Assembly (NCBI GenBank): GCA_030450535.1 | Contig: JAKDIK010000076.1 | Location: 1-9,643, forward strand | Source of the DNA: Propionibacteriaceae bacterium | GTDB taxonomy: Bacteria > Actinomycetota > Actinomycetes > Propionibacteriales > Propionibacteriaceae | DNA length: 9,643 bases | Direction of reading: 5' to 3' | Shown: positions 1-6,817 of the stretch, one piece after another | Numbering within the stretch: the stretch's first letter is position 1 | Layout: each line of letters opens with the position of its first letter | Translations under genes and position numbers: made by a program | The notes under the pieces: model-generated | Database searches by the model: none | Seen by the model: only the letters and a program-made list of their open reading frames with translations | What the model was told of the DNA's origin: nothing

Positions 1-27
1 GGTGGCGACTCACGAGAGACTACGGGT

Positions 28-705
28 GTGACCTCAGTTCCCCATCCCGGCCGGACGAGGCGCAGCCGCGTCCGGATGACCCGGGCGGAACGTCGCGAGC
101 AGCTCGTCGAGGTCGCGCGCGGGCTCTTCGCCGAGAAAGGGCTCGAAGGCACCAGCGTCGAGGAGATCGCCGCCCACGCCGGTGTCAGCAAGCCGGTCGT
201 CTACGAGCACTTCGGCGGCAAGGAGGGGCTGTACGCGGTCGTCGTCGACCGCGAGGTGCGGACCCTCCACGACGCGATCCACGCCGCCATCAGCAAACCG
301 CACGTCAGCCCCCGCGGGCTCATCGAACTCGGCACACTGGCGCTGCTCGACTACATCGAGGAGAACCCCGACGGCTTCCGCATCATCAGCCGCGACTCCT
401 CCCCCTACTCAACCGGGGGCACGTTCACGACGATCCTGTCGGGCATCGCCAGCCGTGTGGAGGGGCTGCTCGCCGCCCAGTTCGCACGCCGCGGCTTCGA
501 CCCCGACACCGCCCCCCTCTACAGCCAGATGCTCGTCGGGCTCGTCGCCCTGTCCGGCCAGTGGTGGGTGGACGCCCGCGAGACCACCTCGCTGACCAAG
601 CCGCAGGTCGCCGCCCACCTGGTCAACCTCACTTGGAACGGGCTGCGCGGCCTCGACGCCCGGCCCTCACTCAAGCTCCGCCCGGACGCCGACGAGCTCA
701 GCTGA
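28..705 (+). CDS. TetR-family transcriptional regulator
   Basis: A 225-residue DNA-binding repressor-type protein. The helix-turn-helix lies at about residues 43-69, with the pattern EEIAAHAGVSKPVVYEHFGG and GLY, which is the classic TetR N-terminal domain. The remainder is an all-helical ligand/dimer domain (GFRII.RDS near 117-124, QWWVDAR near 178-184, PQVAAHLVNLTWNGL near 192-206). These C-terminal motifs recall a TetR subgroup conserved in actinomycetes (from memory Rv3208-like); the ligand is unknown. The GTG start at 28 has a GAGAG tract 9 bases upstream and a weak -10-like GAGACT at 16-21. ATG 76 (MTRAERREQL) is an alternative start that would remove 16 basic residues. The gene ends inside the 3' end of the convergent transglutaminase gene, so it may or may not regulate that operon. 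Family assignment is firm; target and exact start are uncertain. Confidence 0.93.
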   Translation: MTSVPHPGRTRRSRVRMTRAERREQLVEVARGLFAEKGLEGTSVEEIAAHAGVSKPVVYEHFGGKEGLYAVVVDREVRTLHDAIHAAISKPHVSPRGLIELGTLALLDYIEENPDGFRIISRDSSPYSTGGTFTTILSGIASRVEGLLAAQFARRGFDPDTAPLYSQMLVGLVALSGQWWVDARETTSLTKPQVAAHLVNLTWNGLRGLDARPSLKLRPDADELS

Positions 706-1543
706 GCCGCGTGACCGTGACCTCGACGGTCAGGTCCGCCTCCGCATCACCCAGGTACACGCCCGTGAACGGCGCCACGTCGTCGTAGTCGCGTCCGCGC
801 CCGACGATGATGTGGTCGACGCCGACCGCGAGCAGGTTCGTCGGGTCGATGCCCGTCCAGGCGCCCTGGAACCACTCCACCCACGCGTGACTCTCCCCCG
901 TCAGCGCCTCGCCGATCGCGGCATTCGGGTCGGGCGTCAGGTAACCCGACACGTACCGCGCGGGGATCCCCAGGTGCCGCAGCACGCCGACCGTGACGTG
1001 CACGAAGTCCTGGCAGACGCCCTTGCGCGCCTCCCACGCCTCGGCGGCGTTGGTCGTGGCGACCGTCCAGCCGGCCTCGTACTCCATGTGCTCGCGGATC
1101 AGCTCCAGCACCCGCTGCACGGTGAGGCTGGGCTCCAGCCCCTCGACCTGCCCCGAGAACCAGTCGAGCACCTCGGAGGGGAGTTCGGTGCGGGGCCGGT
1201 CGTGCAGGTACTCCCAGCACTGATCACGGACGCCGTCGGAGCGCAGTTCCTCCCACGTGGACGCCTGGGCCGGGAGCACGGCGTCCGAGCACTCGACGGT
1301 CGAGACCGCCTCGAGCTCCAGCGCCTCGTGGGTGCCCGCGGTCTCCAATGCGGTGACGCTGGTGCCCCAGTAGTCCTTGTAGGTGTGGCTCCAGGTGAGC
1401 GGACGGATGCGCAACCGGCTCTCGAGCGTGACCTGGTTGCCCTCGGTGAGCGGCGTCATCCGGAGCTCGTTGTGCGAGGCGCTGATCGGCCCTGTGTAGG
1501 CGTACGTCGACGTGTGGACGACGCGGTAGCGACGCGTGCTCAC
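698..1543 (-). CDS. Transglutaminase-like cysteine protease (COG1305 type)
   Basis: A 281-residue cytosolic protein with an N-terminal beta-rich transglutaminase-associated domain (about 3-90, beginning RRYRVVHTSTYAY) and a papain-like transglutaminase core (about 150-255). The predicted catalytic triad is visible: Cys177 in RKGVCQDFVHV, His219 in GESHAWVEW and Asp233 in GIDPTN. In this family the Cys forms an acyl-enzyme and either hydrolyses or transfers amide bonds; the substrate here is unknown. No signal peptide is seen. The GTG start at 1543-1541 overlaps the TGA of the upstream alpha-E gene (GTGA), and a strong ribosome-binding site GGAGGAG (1549-1555, minus strand) fits this start. 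It is the last gene of the three-gene ATP-grasp operon. Its stop codon overlaps the end of the convergent TetR gene by 8 bp, leaving no space for a terminator. Confidence 0.93.
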   Translation of the reverse strand: MSTRRYRVVHTSTYAYTGPISASHNELRMTPLTEGNQVTLESRLRIRPLTWSHTYKDYWGTSVTALETAGTHEALELEAVSTVECSDAVLPAQASTWEELRSDGVRDQCWEYLHDRPRTELPSEVLDWFSGQVEGLEPSLTVQRVLELIREHMEYEAGWTVATTNAAEAWEARKGVCQDFVHVTVGVLRHLGIPARYVSGYLTPDPNAAIGEALTGESHAWVEWFQGAWTGIDPTNLLAVGVDHIIVGRGRDYDDVAPFTGVYLGDAEADLTVEVTVTRLS

Positions 1544-2463
1544 TTGATCTCCTCCATCCACGTGTCCTCGGCCTCGCTCGGGAAGTAGCGGTGGGCCACG
1601 GCGTCCGCCACCGCCGAGATCATCTGCTGCACCCGGAACATCTGCTGGGGCAGCTCGTTGATCACGTTGCCGGGCAGTCGGTACTCCAGCGACGTGCGGA
1701 TGCGGCCGAGCAGCCGGCGGGCTTCGTTGTCGAAGCCGACGTTGCGGTGCTCGGGCTCCAGCCGCGCCAGCGCCTCCTCGGCCTGCACCAGCGAGTACAT
1801 GATCGAGCGCGGGAACTCGCGGTTCAGCACGAGGAACGTCGCCACGGCACGGTCGGTGAACAGGCCGGACGCGCTGCGCATGAAGGCCTGGTTTCCCCCG
1901 CACGAGCTCAGGACCGACTGCCACGACAGGGGGTCGGCCGGCAGCGTCCCGGTGCTGATGATGCGGGCCGTCATGTCGGCGCGCTCCAGGTAGCGGCCCA
2001 GCACGAGGAAATCCCAGGCGTCGTCGTGGCTCATCGTGGAATCGGCGATGCCTGCCACGAGGATGGCGCGCTCGCGCGCCCAGGAGAGGTGGCGGGCGGT
2101 GCCGTCCGGCGGGCCGAGGCGTCCCCACCGCAGCCAGGCGGTGTTGATGGCCTCCCACAGATCGGTCGACACGGTCTCGCGGGCGCGCCGGGCGTTGTCG
2201 CGCGCGGCGTTCCACGAGCCGGTGATCGAGCTGAGGTTGCCGGCGTCGAAGACGAGGCTCTCGCGCAGGTCGGAGTAGCTGACGAAATCGTCGCTCACCC
2301 CGCCGCCGAGGACGCCCAGGACGCTCCCCACCGAGTGGCCCTCGGCGCCGTAGCCGCCCTCGAGCTGGTCGAGCCGGACGACGTCGACCAGGCGGGCCGT
2401 GCCGTCGACACGCTCGACGTAGCGCCCGATCCAGACCAGCGATTCGGCGATACGGCTCAGCAC
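1540..2463 (-). CDS. Alpha-E domain protein (COG2307 type)
   Basis: A 307-residue, mostly helical protein of the alpha-E family. It is recognised by its start (LSRIAESLVWIGRYVERVDG) and by the block ARDNARRARETVSTDLWEAIN at about 87-107. No enzymatic function is established for the family. It is nearly always beside or fused to a circularly permuted ATP-grasp protein, so it may be its partner or substrate-binding subunit. The sequence shows an internal duplication: GRYVERVDGTAR (13-24) and GRYLERADMTAR (156-167). The GTG start at 2463-2461 overlaps the TGA of the ATP-grasp gene by 7 bp and is preceded by a GGAGGGGG ribosome-binding tract. Longer in-frame extensions upstream translate into glycine/arginine-rich shadow sequence and are rejected. 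The end overlaps the transglutaminase start by 4 bp, so the three are translationally coupled. Confidence 0.93.
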   Translation of the reverse strand: MLSRIAESLVWIGRYVERVDGTARLVDVVRLDQLEGGYGAEGHSVGSVLGVLGGGVSDDFVSYSDLRESLVFDAGNLSSITGSWNAARDNARRARETVSTDLWEAINTAWLRWGRLGPPDGTARHLSWARERAILVAGIADSTMSHDDAWDFLVLGRYLERADMTARIISTGTLPADPLSWQSVLSSCGGNQAFMRSASGLFTDRAVATFLVLNREFPRSIMYSLVQAEEALARLEPEHRNVGFDNEARRLLGRIRTSLEYRLPGNVINELPQQMFRVQQMISAVADAVAHRYFPSEAEDTWMEEIK

Positions 2464-4067
2464 GACGCCACCCCCTCCGCCGTCATCGTGAGCTGCTGCT
2501 GCTGCTTGGTCTGTTCCTTCACTGAGCGGACGGGCCCCTCGGTGTAGACGTCCGGCGGCGTCATGACGATGACCTCCGTGGTCTCCAGGGTTTCCTCCTC
2601 GGCCTCGGCCTCCGGCTCGGCCAGGGCCTCGGGCTCCAGAACCCACGTGTCCTTCGAGCCACCGCCCTGGGAGCTGTTGACGACCAGCTGACCCTCCGGC
2701 AGCGCGACGCGGGTGAGCCCGCCGGGCAGGACCGTGATCGACTCGCCATCGTTGACCGCGAAGGGCCGCAGGTCGACGTGGCGGGGGCGCAGGTCGCCAT
2801 CGATGAGCGTCGGCACGGTCGACAACTGCACGATCGGCTGCGCTATCCAGCCGCGCGGGTCGTGGCGCAGCCGGTCACACAGGGCGTCCAGCGTGGCCTT
2901 GTCGGCGAACTCGCCGATCACCAGCCCCTTGCCGCCCGACCCGTCGACCGGCTTGACCACCATCTTCTCGACGTTGGCCAGGACGTGGCTGAGCGCGGCG
3001 GGCTCGTTGCACCGGAACGTGTCGACGTTGGGGAGGATCGGCTCCTCGTCGAGGTAGTACCGAATGAAGTCGGGCACGTAGCTGTAGACCAGCTTGTCAT
3101 CGGCGACGCCGTTGCCCACGGCGTTCGCCATCGTGACGCGGCCGGCGCGCAGCGCGTTGATGAGGCCGGGGCAGCCGAGCAGCGAGTCGGAGCGGAAGTG
3201 GACGGGATCGAGGAAGTCGTCGTCCACGCGGCGGTAGATCACGTCGACCTGCTGGTCGCCGCGCGTCGTCCGCATGCGCACGGTTCCGCCGGTACAGATC
3301 AGGTCGCGTCCCTCGACCAGCTCGACGCCCATCATGCGCGCGAGCAGCGAGTGCTCGAAGTACGCCGAGTTGTACACGCCGGGCGTCATCACCACGACGG
3401 TCGGGTTGGGATTGCCGTCGGGGGCGGCGGCGCGCAGGGCACGCAGCAGCGTCCGCGGGTAGTCGTGCACCTGCCGGATGCGCAGGGTGCTGAACGCCTC
3501 GGGGAACGTGTTGGTGAGCGCCCGCCGGTTGCTGATGACGTAGCTGACGCCCGAGGGGACGCGCACGTTGTCCTCCAGCACCCGGAAGACGCCCTCCTCG
3601 TCGCGGATCAGGTCGATGCCCGACACGTGCACGCGGACGCCGTTGTGCGGCCGGATGCCCGCGACGGCCCGGTGGAAGTGGTGGCTCGAGACGATGATCT
3701 CGTACGGCAGGATGCCGTCGCTCACCACGCGGGGCAGCGACGACTCCCGCAGGTACACGTCGTCGAGGAACGCCTCCAGCGCCCGGACGCGCTGCTGCAC
3801 GCCACGGTCGATGACGTCCCAGTCCTCGGCCGGAATGATCCGTGGCACGAGATCGAGCGGGAAGGCCCGCTCCTCGCCCGCATAGTCGAAGGTCACGCCC
3901 TGGTCGACGTAGCTGCGCGCCAGCTGGTCGGCGCGCGACGCCAGGTGTTCGGGGCCCAATCGGCTGAGGGTGTCGAACATGACCTCGTACTGCGGGCGCG
4001 GGCCGCCTTCGCGGTGGATCATCTCGTCCCAGGCCCGCCCCTGCGGGTAGGTGTCGAACAGCGCCAT
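2457..4067 (-). CDS. Circularly permuted ATP-grasp protein (COG2308 type)
   Basis: A 536-residue predicted ATP-dependent carboxylate-amine ligase of the circularly permuted ATP-grasp class (CP_ATPgrasp). Blocks typical of the family, numbered from ATG 4067, are LEDNVRVPSG (164-173), MANAVGNGVADDK (313-325), the nucleotide-binding VVKPVDGSGGKG (370-381), RPRHVDLRPF (427-436) and SSQGGGSKDTWVL (465-477). The product is unknown; comparative genomics has linked the family to synthesis or tagging of small peptides. After the core there is a 59-residue tail: Glu/Ala-rich, then a KQQQQ run, ending in a cysteine. GTG 4073 in the same frame would add two residues. I chose ATG 4067 because TAGAGT sits exactly six bases upstream and no good ribosome-binding site exists, suggesting a leaderless message. 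It is the first gene of the operon with the alpha-E and transglutaminase genes. Confidence 0.94.
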   Translation of the reverse strand: MALFDTYPQGRAWDEMIHREGGPRPQYEVMFDTLSRLGPEHLASRADQLARSYVDQGVTFDYAGEERAFPLDLVPRIIPAEDWDVIDRGVQQRVRALEAFLDDVYLRESSLPRVVSDGILPYEIIVSSHHFHRAVAGIRPHNGVRVHVSGIDLIRDEEGVFRVLEDNVRVPSGVSYVISNRRALTNTFPEAFSTLRIRQVHDYPRTLLRALRAAAPDGNPNPTVVVMTPGVYNSAYFEHSLLARMMGVELVEGRDLICTGGTVRMRTTRGDQQVDVIYRRVDDDFLDPVHFRSDSLLGCPGLINALRAGRVTMANAVGNGVADDKLVYSYVPDFIRYYLDEEPILPNVDTFRCNEPAALSHVLANVEKMVVKPVDGSGGKGLVIGEFADKATLDALCDRLRHDPRGWIAQPIVQLSTVPTLIDGDLRPRHVDLRPFAVNDGESITVLPGGLTRVALPEGQLVVNSSQGGGSKDTWVLEPEALAEPEAEAEEETLETTEVIVMTPPDVYTEGPVRSVKEQTKQQQQLTMTAEGVASC

Positions 4068-4073
4068 GCGCAC

Positions 4074-4079
4074 ACTCTA
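4074..4079 (-). promoter_or_regulatory. Candidate -10 box of the ATP-grasp operon
   Basis: On the minus strand the hexamer TAGAGT (pattern TANNNT) is followed by GTGCGC and then ATG at 4067. A start site about seven bases after the -10 box would fall on the A of the ATG, giving a leaderless transcript. No recognisable TTGACA-like -35 box is present 17-18 bases upstream; a tandem repeat occupies that place instead. This is an inference from spacing. Confidence 0.5.
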
Positions 4080-4088
4080 GAGATCGTC

Positions 4089-4106
4089 GCGTTACAAGGG
4101 CGTTAC
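4089..4106 (-). promoter_or_regulatory. Tandem 7-bp repeat, candidate response-regulator operator
   Basis: The minus strand reads GTAACGC CCTT GTAACGC, two perfect 7-bp copies with an 11 bp period, about one DNA turn. Relative to a transcript starting at 4067, the copies lie at about -22 to -28 and -33 to -39, over the -35 region. OmpR/PhoB-family regulators commonly bind such head-to-tail half-sites at 11 bp spacing; PhoP and MtrA of actinomycetes are candidates. The repeat is directly seen; the regulator is inferred. Confidence 0.5.
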
Positions 4107-4145
4107 TTCCTCGGACTGGGCACGGCCGGACGCCGCGGGCGCGAC

Positions 4146-5090
4146 TCAGCTCGCCTGCAGCCGGGCGCCGGGGACGGGTCCTGATGCCCGCCGCACCGCC
4201 CGGCACAGCCCCAGCCCGCTGAGCGCCACCGAGAGCCGCACGGCGGCGTCCTCGTTCGCGGCGAGGAAGGCGCAGGTGGGTCCGGACCCGGAGACGATGC
4301 CCGCCAGCGCCCCGCACTCCCGGCCGGCGTCCAGCACGTCCACCAGTTGCGGGCGCAACGAGAGCGCCGCCGGTTCGAGATCGTTGACGAGGTGGGCGGC
4401 GACCGTCTGAATGTCGCCGCAGACGAGGCCCTCCAGCAGCCGCGGGGACACCTGCGGCGGGACGGCGGGGGCGTCCGGGTTCATCTCGTCGAACCGCCGG
4501 AACACCGCCGGGGTCGAGAGTTCGGCGTCCGGCAGGGCGAGCACCCAGTGGTAGCTGCCGCGGCTCAGGACGGGGACGAGCTCATCGCCGCGTCCCGTGC
4601 CGAGCGCGGTGGCACCGCGCAGCGAGAAGGGGACGTCCGCGCCGAGCTGGGCGCCCAGACCGGCGAGTTCGTCGGGTGAGACGTCGATCCCCCACAGCTC
4701 GGTGCACGCCACCAGCGTGGCCGCCGCGTTGGCCGAACCGCCCGCCATCCCGCCCGTGACGGGAATGGTCTTGCGGATGACAATCTCGGCACCCCGCCGC
4801 TCGGCGCCGCCGTGGTGGTGGGCGAGCAGCCGGGCCGCCTTGACGGCGAGGTTGGTGGCGTCGGTGGGCACGAGGTCGGCTTGGGCCCCCACCACGCGGA
4901 CCGTGTAGGCGCCGGCCTCGGCGTCACGGACGCCGACGTCGTCGAACAGGCTGAGCGCCTGGAAGACCGTGGCCAGTGGATGGTAGCCGTCGTCGCGCGG
5001 GGCGCCGACCCGCAGGGCGAGATTGACCTTGCCGGAGGCGCGCACCTTCACCCAGCCGCTGCCGGGGGCGAGGGTGCTCTGCGAACTCAT
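4146..5090 (-). CDS. ispE: 4-diphosphocytidyl-2-C-methyl-D-erythritol kinase
   Basis: A 314-residue GHMP-family kinase that phosphorylates CDP-methylerythritol using ATP, the fourth step of the MEP pathway to isopentenyl diphosphate. Visible motifs are SGKVNLALRVG with the predicted catalytic Lys21, DDGYHPLATVFQAL (33-46), the glycine-rich ATP loop PVTGGMAGGSANAAA (110-124), GADVPFSL with predicted catalytic Asp152, and the C-terminal SGSGPTCAFLA (267-277). Length is normal for the family. The ATG at 5090 is preceded by AGGAAGGG with good spacing. It is the last gene of the rsmI-tatD-rsmA-ispE series, 39 bp beyond rsmA, and matches the ksgA-ispE pairing known in actinomycetes. The 3' flank up to the ATP-grasp promoter is GC-rich, but I see no convincing intrinsic terminator with a T tract. 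Confidence 0.97.
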   Translation of the reverse strand: MSSQSTLAPGSGWVKVRASGKVNLALRVGAPRDDGYHPLATVFQALSLFDDVGVRDAEAGAYTVRVVGAQADLVPTDATNLAVKAARLLAHHHGGAERRGAEIVIRKTIPVTGGMAGGSANAAATLVACTELWGIDVSPDELAGLGAQLGADVPFSLRGATALGTGRGDELVPVLSRGSYHWVLALPDAELSTPAVFRRFDEMNPDAPAVPPQVSPRLLEGLVCGDIQTVAAHLVNDLEPAALSLRPQLVDVLDAGRECGALAGIVSGSGPTCAFLAANEDAAVRLSVALSGLGLCRAVRRASGPVPGARLQAS

Positions 5091-5129
5091 GCGCCCTTCC
5101 TATCAGGCAACCGGCGTCGTGGGAACAGC

Positions 5130-5975
5130 TCAGCGCTGCGGCAGTTGTTCGGCCACCCGCGCGAATTCTGCGATACCGAGCACCTCGCCCCGAGCCTGCG
5201 GGTTGATGCCGGCGCGTTCGAGCGCGGCGGCGGCGTCCGTCGAGGAGCCGAACAGGCCGGCCAGCGCGCCGCGCAGCATCTTGCGGCGCTGCGCGAACGC
5301 GGCGTCGATGACTTCGAACACCGCCCGCCGGGTGGCCGCGGTGGGCGGCGGCTCGCGGCGGGTGATCGCGACCAGCCCGGAATCCACGTTGGGTACGGGC
5401 CAGAACACCGTGGGCGGCACGGTGCCGACGCGGCGGGCGTCCGCGTACCAGGCGAGTTTCGCGCTGGGGACGCCGTAGGTGCGGCTGCCGGGCGGGGCGG
5501 CCAGGCGGTCGGCGACCTCGAGCTGGACCATGACGAGGCCGCGGGCCAGCGTGGCGAAGCGCTCCATGAGGTGCAGGATCACCGGCACGCTCACGTTGTA
5601 CGGCAAATTGGCCACGACGGCGGTGGGTTGGGGATCGGGCAGGGAGTCGACGCCCAGGGCGTCCGCCTCGATCACCCTCAGGGCATCGCTCGCCGTGGGC
5701 ATGAGCTCGGCGACGGTGAGGGGCAGGCGGCGGGCCAACGCCGCCTCGATCTCGATGGCGGTGACGTGGGCGGCGGCCCCCAGCAGGCCGAGGGTGAGCG
5801 ATCCCAGACCGGGGCCGATCTCGAGGACGGCGTCGTGGGGGCCGATCCCCGAGGCCGCCACGATGCGGCGCACCGTGTTGGGGTCGTGGACGAAGTTCTG
5901 GCCGCGCTGCTTGGTGGGCCGCAGGTCGAGCTCGGCGGCCAGCTCCCGGATCGTGCGCGGATCGAGGAGGCTCAT
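5130..5975 (-). CDS. rsmA: 16S rRNA dimethyladenosine transferase
   Basis: A 281-residue S-adenosylmethionine-dependent methyltransferase of the KsgA/Dim1 family. It dimethylates two adjacent adenines in the 3'-terminal helix of 16S rRNA (A1518/A1519 in E. coli) and acts as a late check on small-subunit assembly. Seen in the sequence: KQRGQNFVHD near 22-31, SAM motif I VLEIGPGLGSLTLGLL (50-65), acidic motif II near AIEIE (73-77), EADAL (103-107), the catalytic NLPYNVSVPV (123-132), and QLEVADRL with PSAKLAWYADA downstream. Length is typical. The ATG at 5975 overlaps the tatD stop (ATGA, 4 bp) and has only a weak G-rich ribosome-binding site, so translation probably depends on coupling to tatD. 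KsgA loss is known to give kasugamycin resistance; nothing here suggests inactivation. Confidence 0.97.
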   Translation of the reverse strand: MSLLDPRTIRELAAELDLRPTKQRGQNFVHDPNTVRRIVAASGIGPHDAVLEIGPGLGSLTLGLLGAAAHVTAIEIEAALARRLPLTVAELMPTASDALRVIEADALGVDSLPDPQPTAVVANLPYNVSVPVILHLMERFATLARGLVMVQLEVADRLAAPPGSRTYGVPSAKLAWYADARRVGTVPPTVFWPVPNVDSGLVAITRREPPPTAATRRAVFEVIDAAFAQRRKMLRGALAGLFGSSTDAAAALERAGINPQARGEVLGIAEFARVAEQLPQR

Positions 5976-6817
5976 GCGTCCGGGCCCCAGGCGCCGAAGA
6001 CGGCCGTGGCGTTGGCGTCCAGCCGGGCGCTGAGGGCGTCGAGATCGGCGCCCAGCACCTCCGCCAGGAACCGGACCGTGTGCGGCAGTAGGTAGCTGGC
6101 GTTGGGATGCCCGCGCTGCGGGACGGGCGTGAGGTAGGGGGCGTCGGTCTCGACGAGGAGGCGGTCGAGCGGGGTGATGCGGAGCGCCTCGCGAAGGTAC
6201 CCGTTGGCCTTGAAGGTGACGGTGCCGGGGAAGGACAGGTACGCGCCGCCGGCCAGGCAGCGACGGGCGAACTCGGCGTCGCCGGAGAAGCAGTGCATCT
6301 GGACGCGGTCGGGCCAGCCCTGGGCATCGAGGACGTCGGCGAGGTCGGCATGGGCGTCCCGGTCGTGGATGACGAGGGCCAGGTCGTGCTCGCGGGCCCA
6401 GCCGATCTGGGTCGCGAAGGCGTCGCGCTGAATTCTCTGGGCGGCGGGATCCTTGACCCAGTAGTAGTCGAGTCCGGTCTCGCCGATGGCGCGGATGCGA
6501 TCGGAGGTACGAAGCAGCGCCTCGACCGCCCGAAGGCCCTCGTCGAGGTCGTCGCCCAACTCGACGGCGTCGTGGGGGTGCACGGCGACGGCGGCGACTA
6601 CCCCGGGATGGGTCATGGCGAGCGCGACGGCCTCGCGGGAGCTTTCGGGGTCGTAGCCGACGTCGACCACCCGGTGGACGCCGACGGCGCGCGCCCGGGC
6701 GAGGGCGTCCGCCGGCGTCAGGCCGGTCTTGGCGGCGGTGGTTCCGAGGTGGGTGTGGGCGTCCGTGGTCGGCACCGGCAGGGGTGCGGGCGGCTCGGGC
6801 AGGGGCTTGTCGGTCAC
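5972..6817 (-). CDS. tatD: TatD-family metal-dependent deoxyribonuclease
   Basis: A 281-residue TIM-barrel hydrolase of the amidohydrolase superfamily. Family members are divalent-metal nucleases, with reported 3'-5' exonuclease activity; the physiological role in actinomycetes is not settled. Predicted metal ligands are visible: His21/His23 in TDAHTHL, Glu113 in IGETGLDYYW, His151 in VIHDRDAH, His175 in MHCFSGD and Asp225 in VETDAPYLTP; AVHPHDA (78-84) is also typical. A short Pro-rich N-terminus (residues 4-16) precedes the barrel. The start is GTG 6817, chosen because it overlaps the rsmI TGA (GTGA) and has AAGGAG five bases upstream (6823-6828). Longer frames upstream give arginine-rich shadow sequence. 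It sits between rsmI and rsmA with 4 bp overlaps on both sides. Mycobacterial relatives carry rpfB between tatD and ksgA; here it is absent. Confidence 0.95.
   Translation of the reverse strand: MTDKPLPEPPAPLPVPTTDAHTHLGTTAAKTGLTPADALARARAVGVHRVVDVGYDPESSREAVALAMTHPGVVAAVAVHPHDAVELGDDLDEGLRAVEALLRTSDRIRAIGETGLDYYWVKDPAAQRIQRDAFATQIGWAREHDLALVIHDRDAHADLADVLDAQGWPDRVQMHCFSGDAEFARRCLAGGAYLSFPGTVTFKANGYLREALRITPLDRLLVETDAPYLTPVPQRGHPNASYLLPHTVRFLAEVLGADLDALSARLDANATAVFGAWGPDA

Noticed and set aside
1591..2547. A 318-codon plus-strand frame antisense to the alpha-E gene
   Set aside because: It runs opposite a clear family member and its product is low-complexity (Arg/Ala/Val/Gly/His-rich) with no recognisable motif; a codon-bias shadow.
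3892..3908. GTCACG-N5-GTCGAC in coding sequence, resembling the tandem operator
   Set aside because: It is explained by codons of the ATP-grasp protein and matches the half-site less well; kept only as a warning about chance hits.
4107..4145. GC-rich stretch after ispE as a possible terminator
   Set aside because: Only short, imperfect pairings are visible and no T tract follows on the minus strand.
2778..4184. A 468-codon plus-strand frame antisense to the ATP-grasp gene
   Set aside because: Long antisense frames are expected in high-GC genes. The product is dominated by Val, Asp, His and Arg repeats and resembles no family.
4924..6351. A 475-codon minus-strand frame spanning ispE, rsmA and tatD in another phase
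   Set aside because: Pro/Arg-rich shadow translation; the real frames carry full catalytic motifs.
698..6817. The transglutaminase gene, rsmA and tatD are all exactly 846 nt long
   Set aside because: The products are unrelated in sequence and fold, so the equal lengths are a coincidence.
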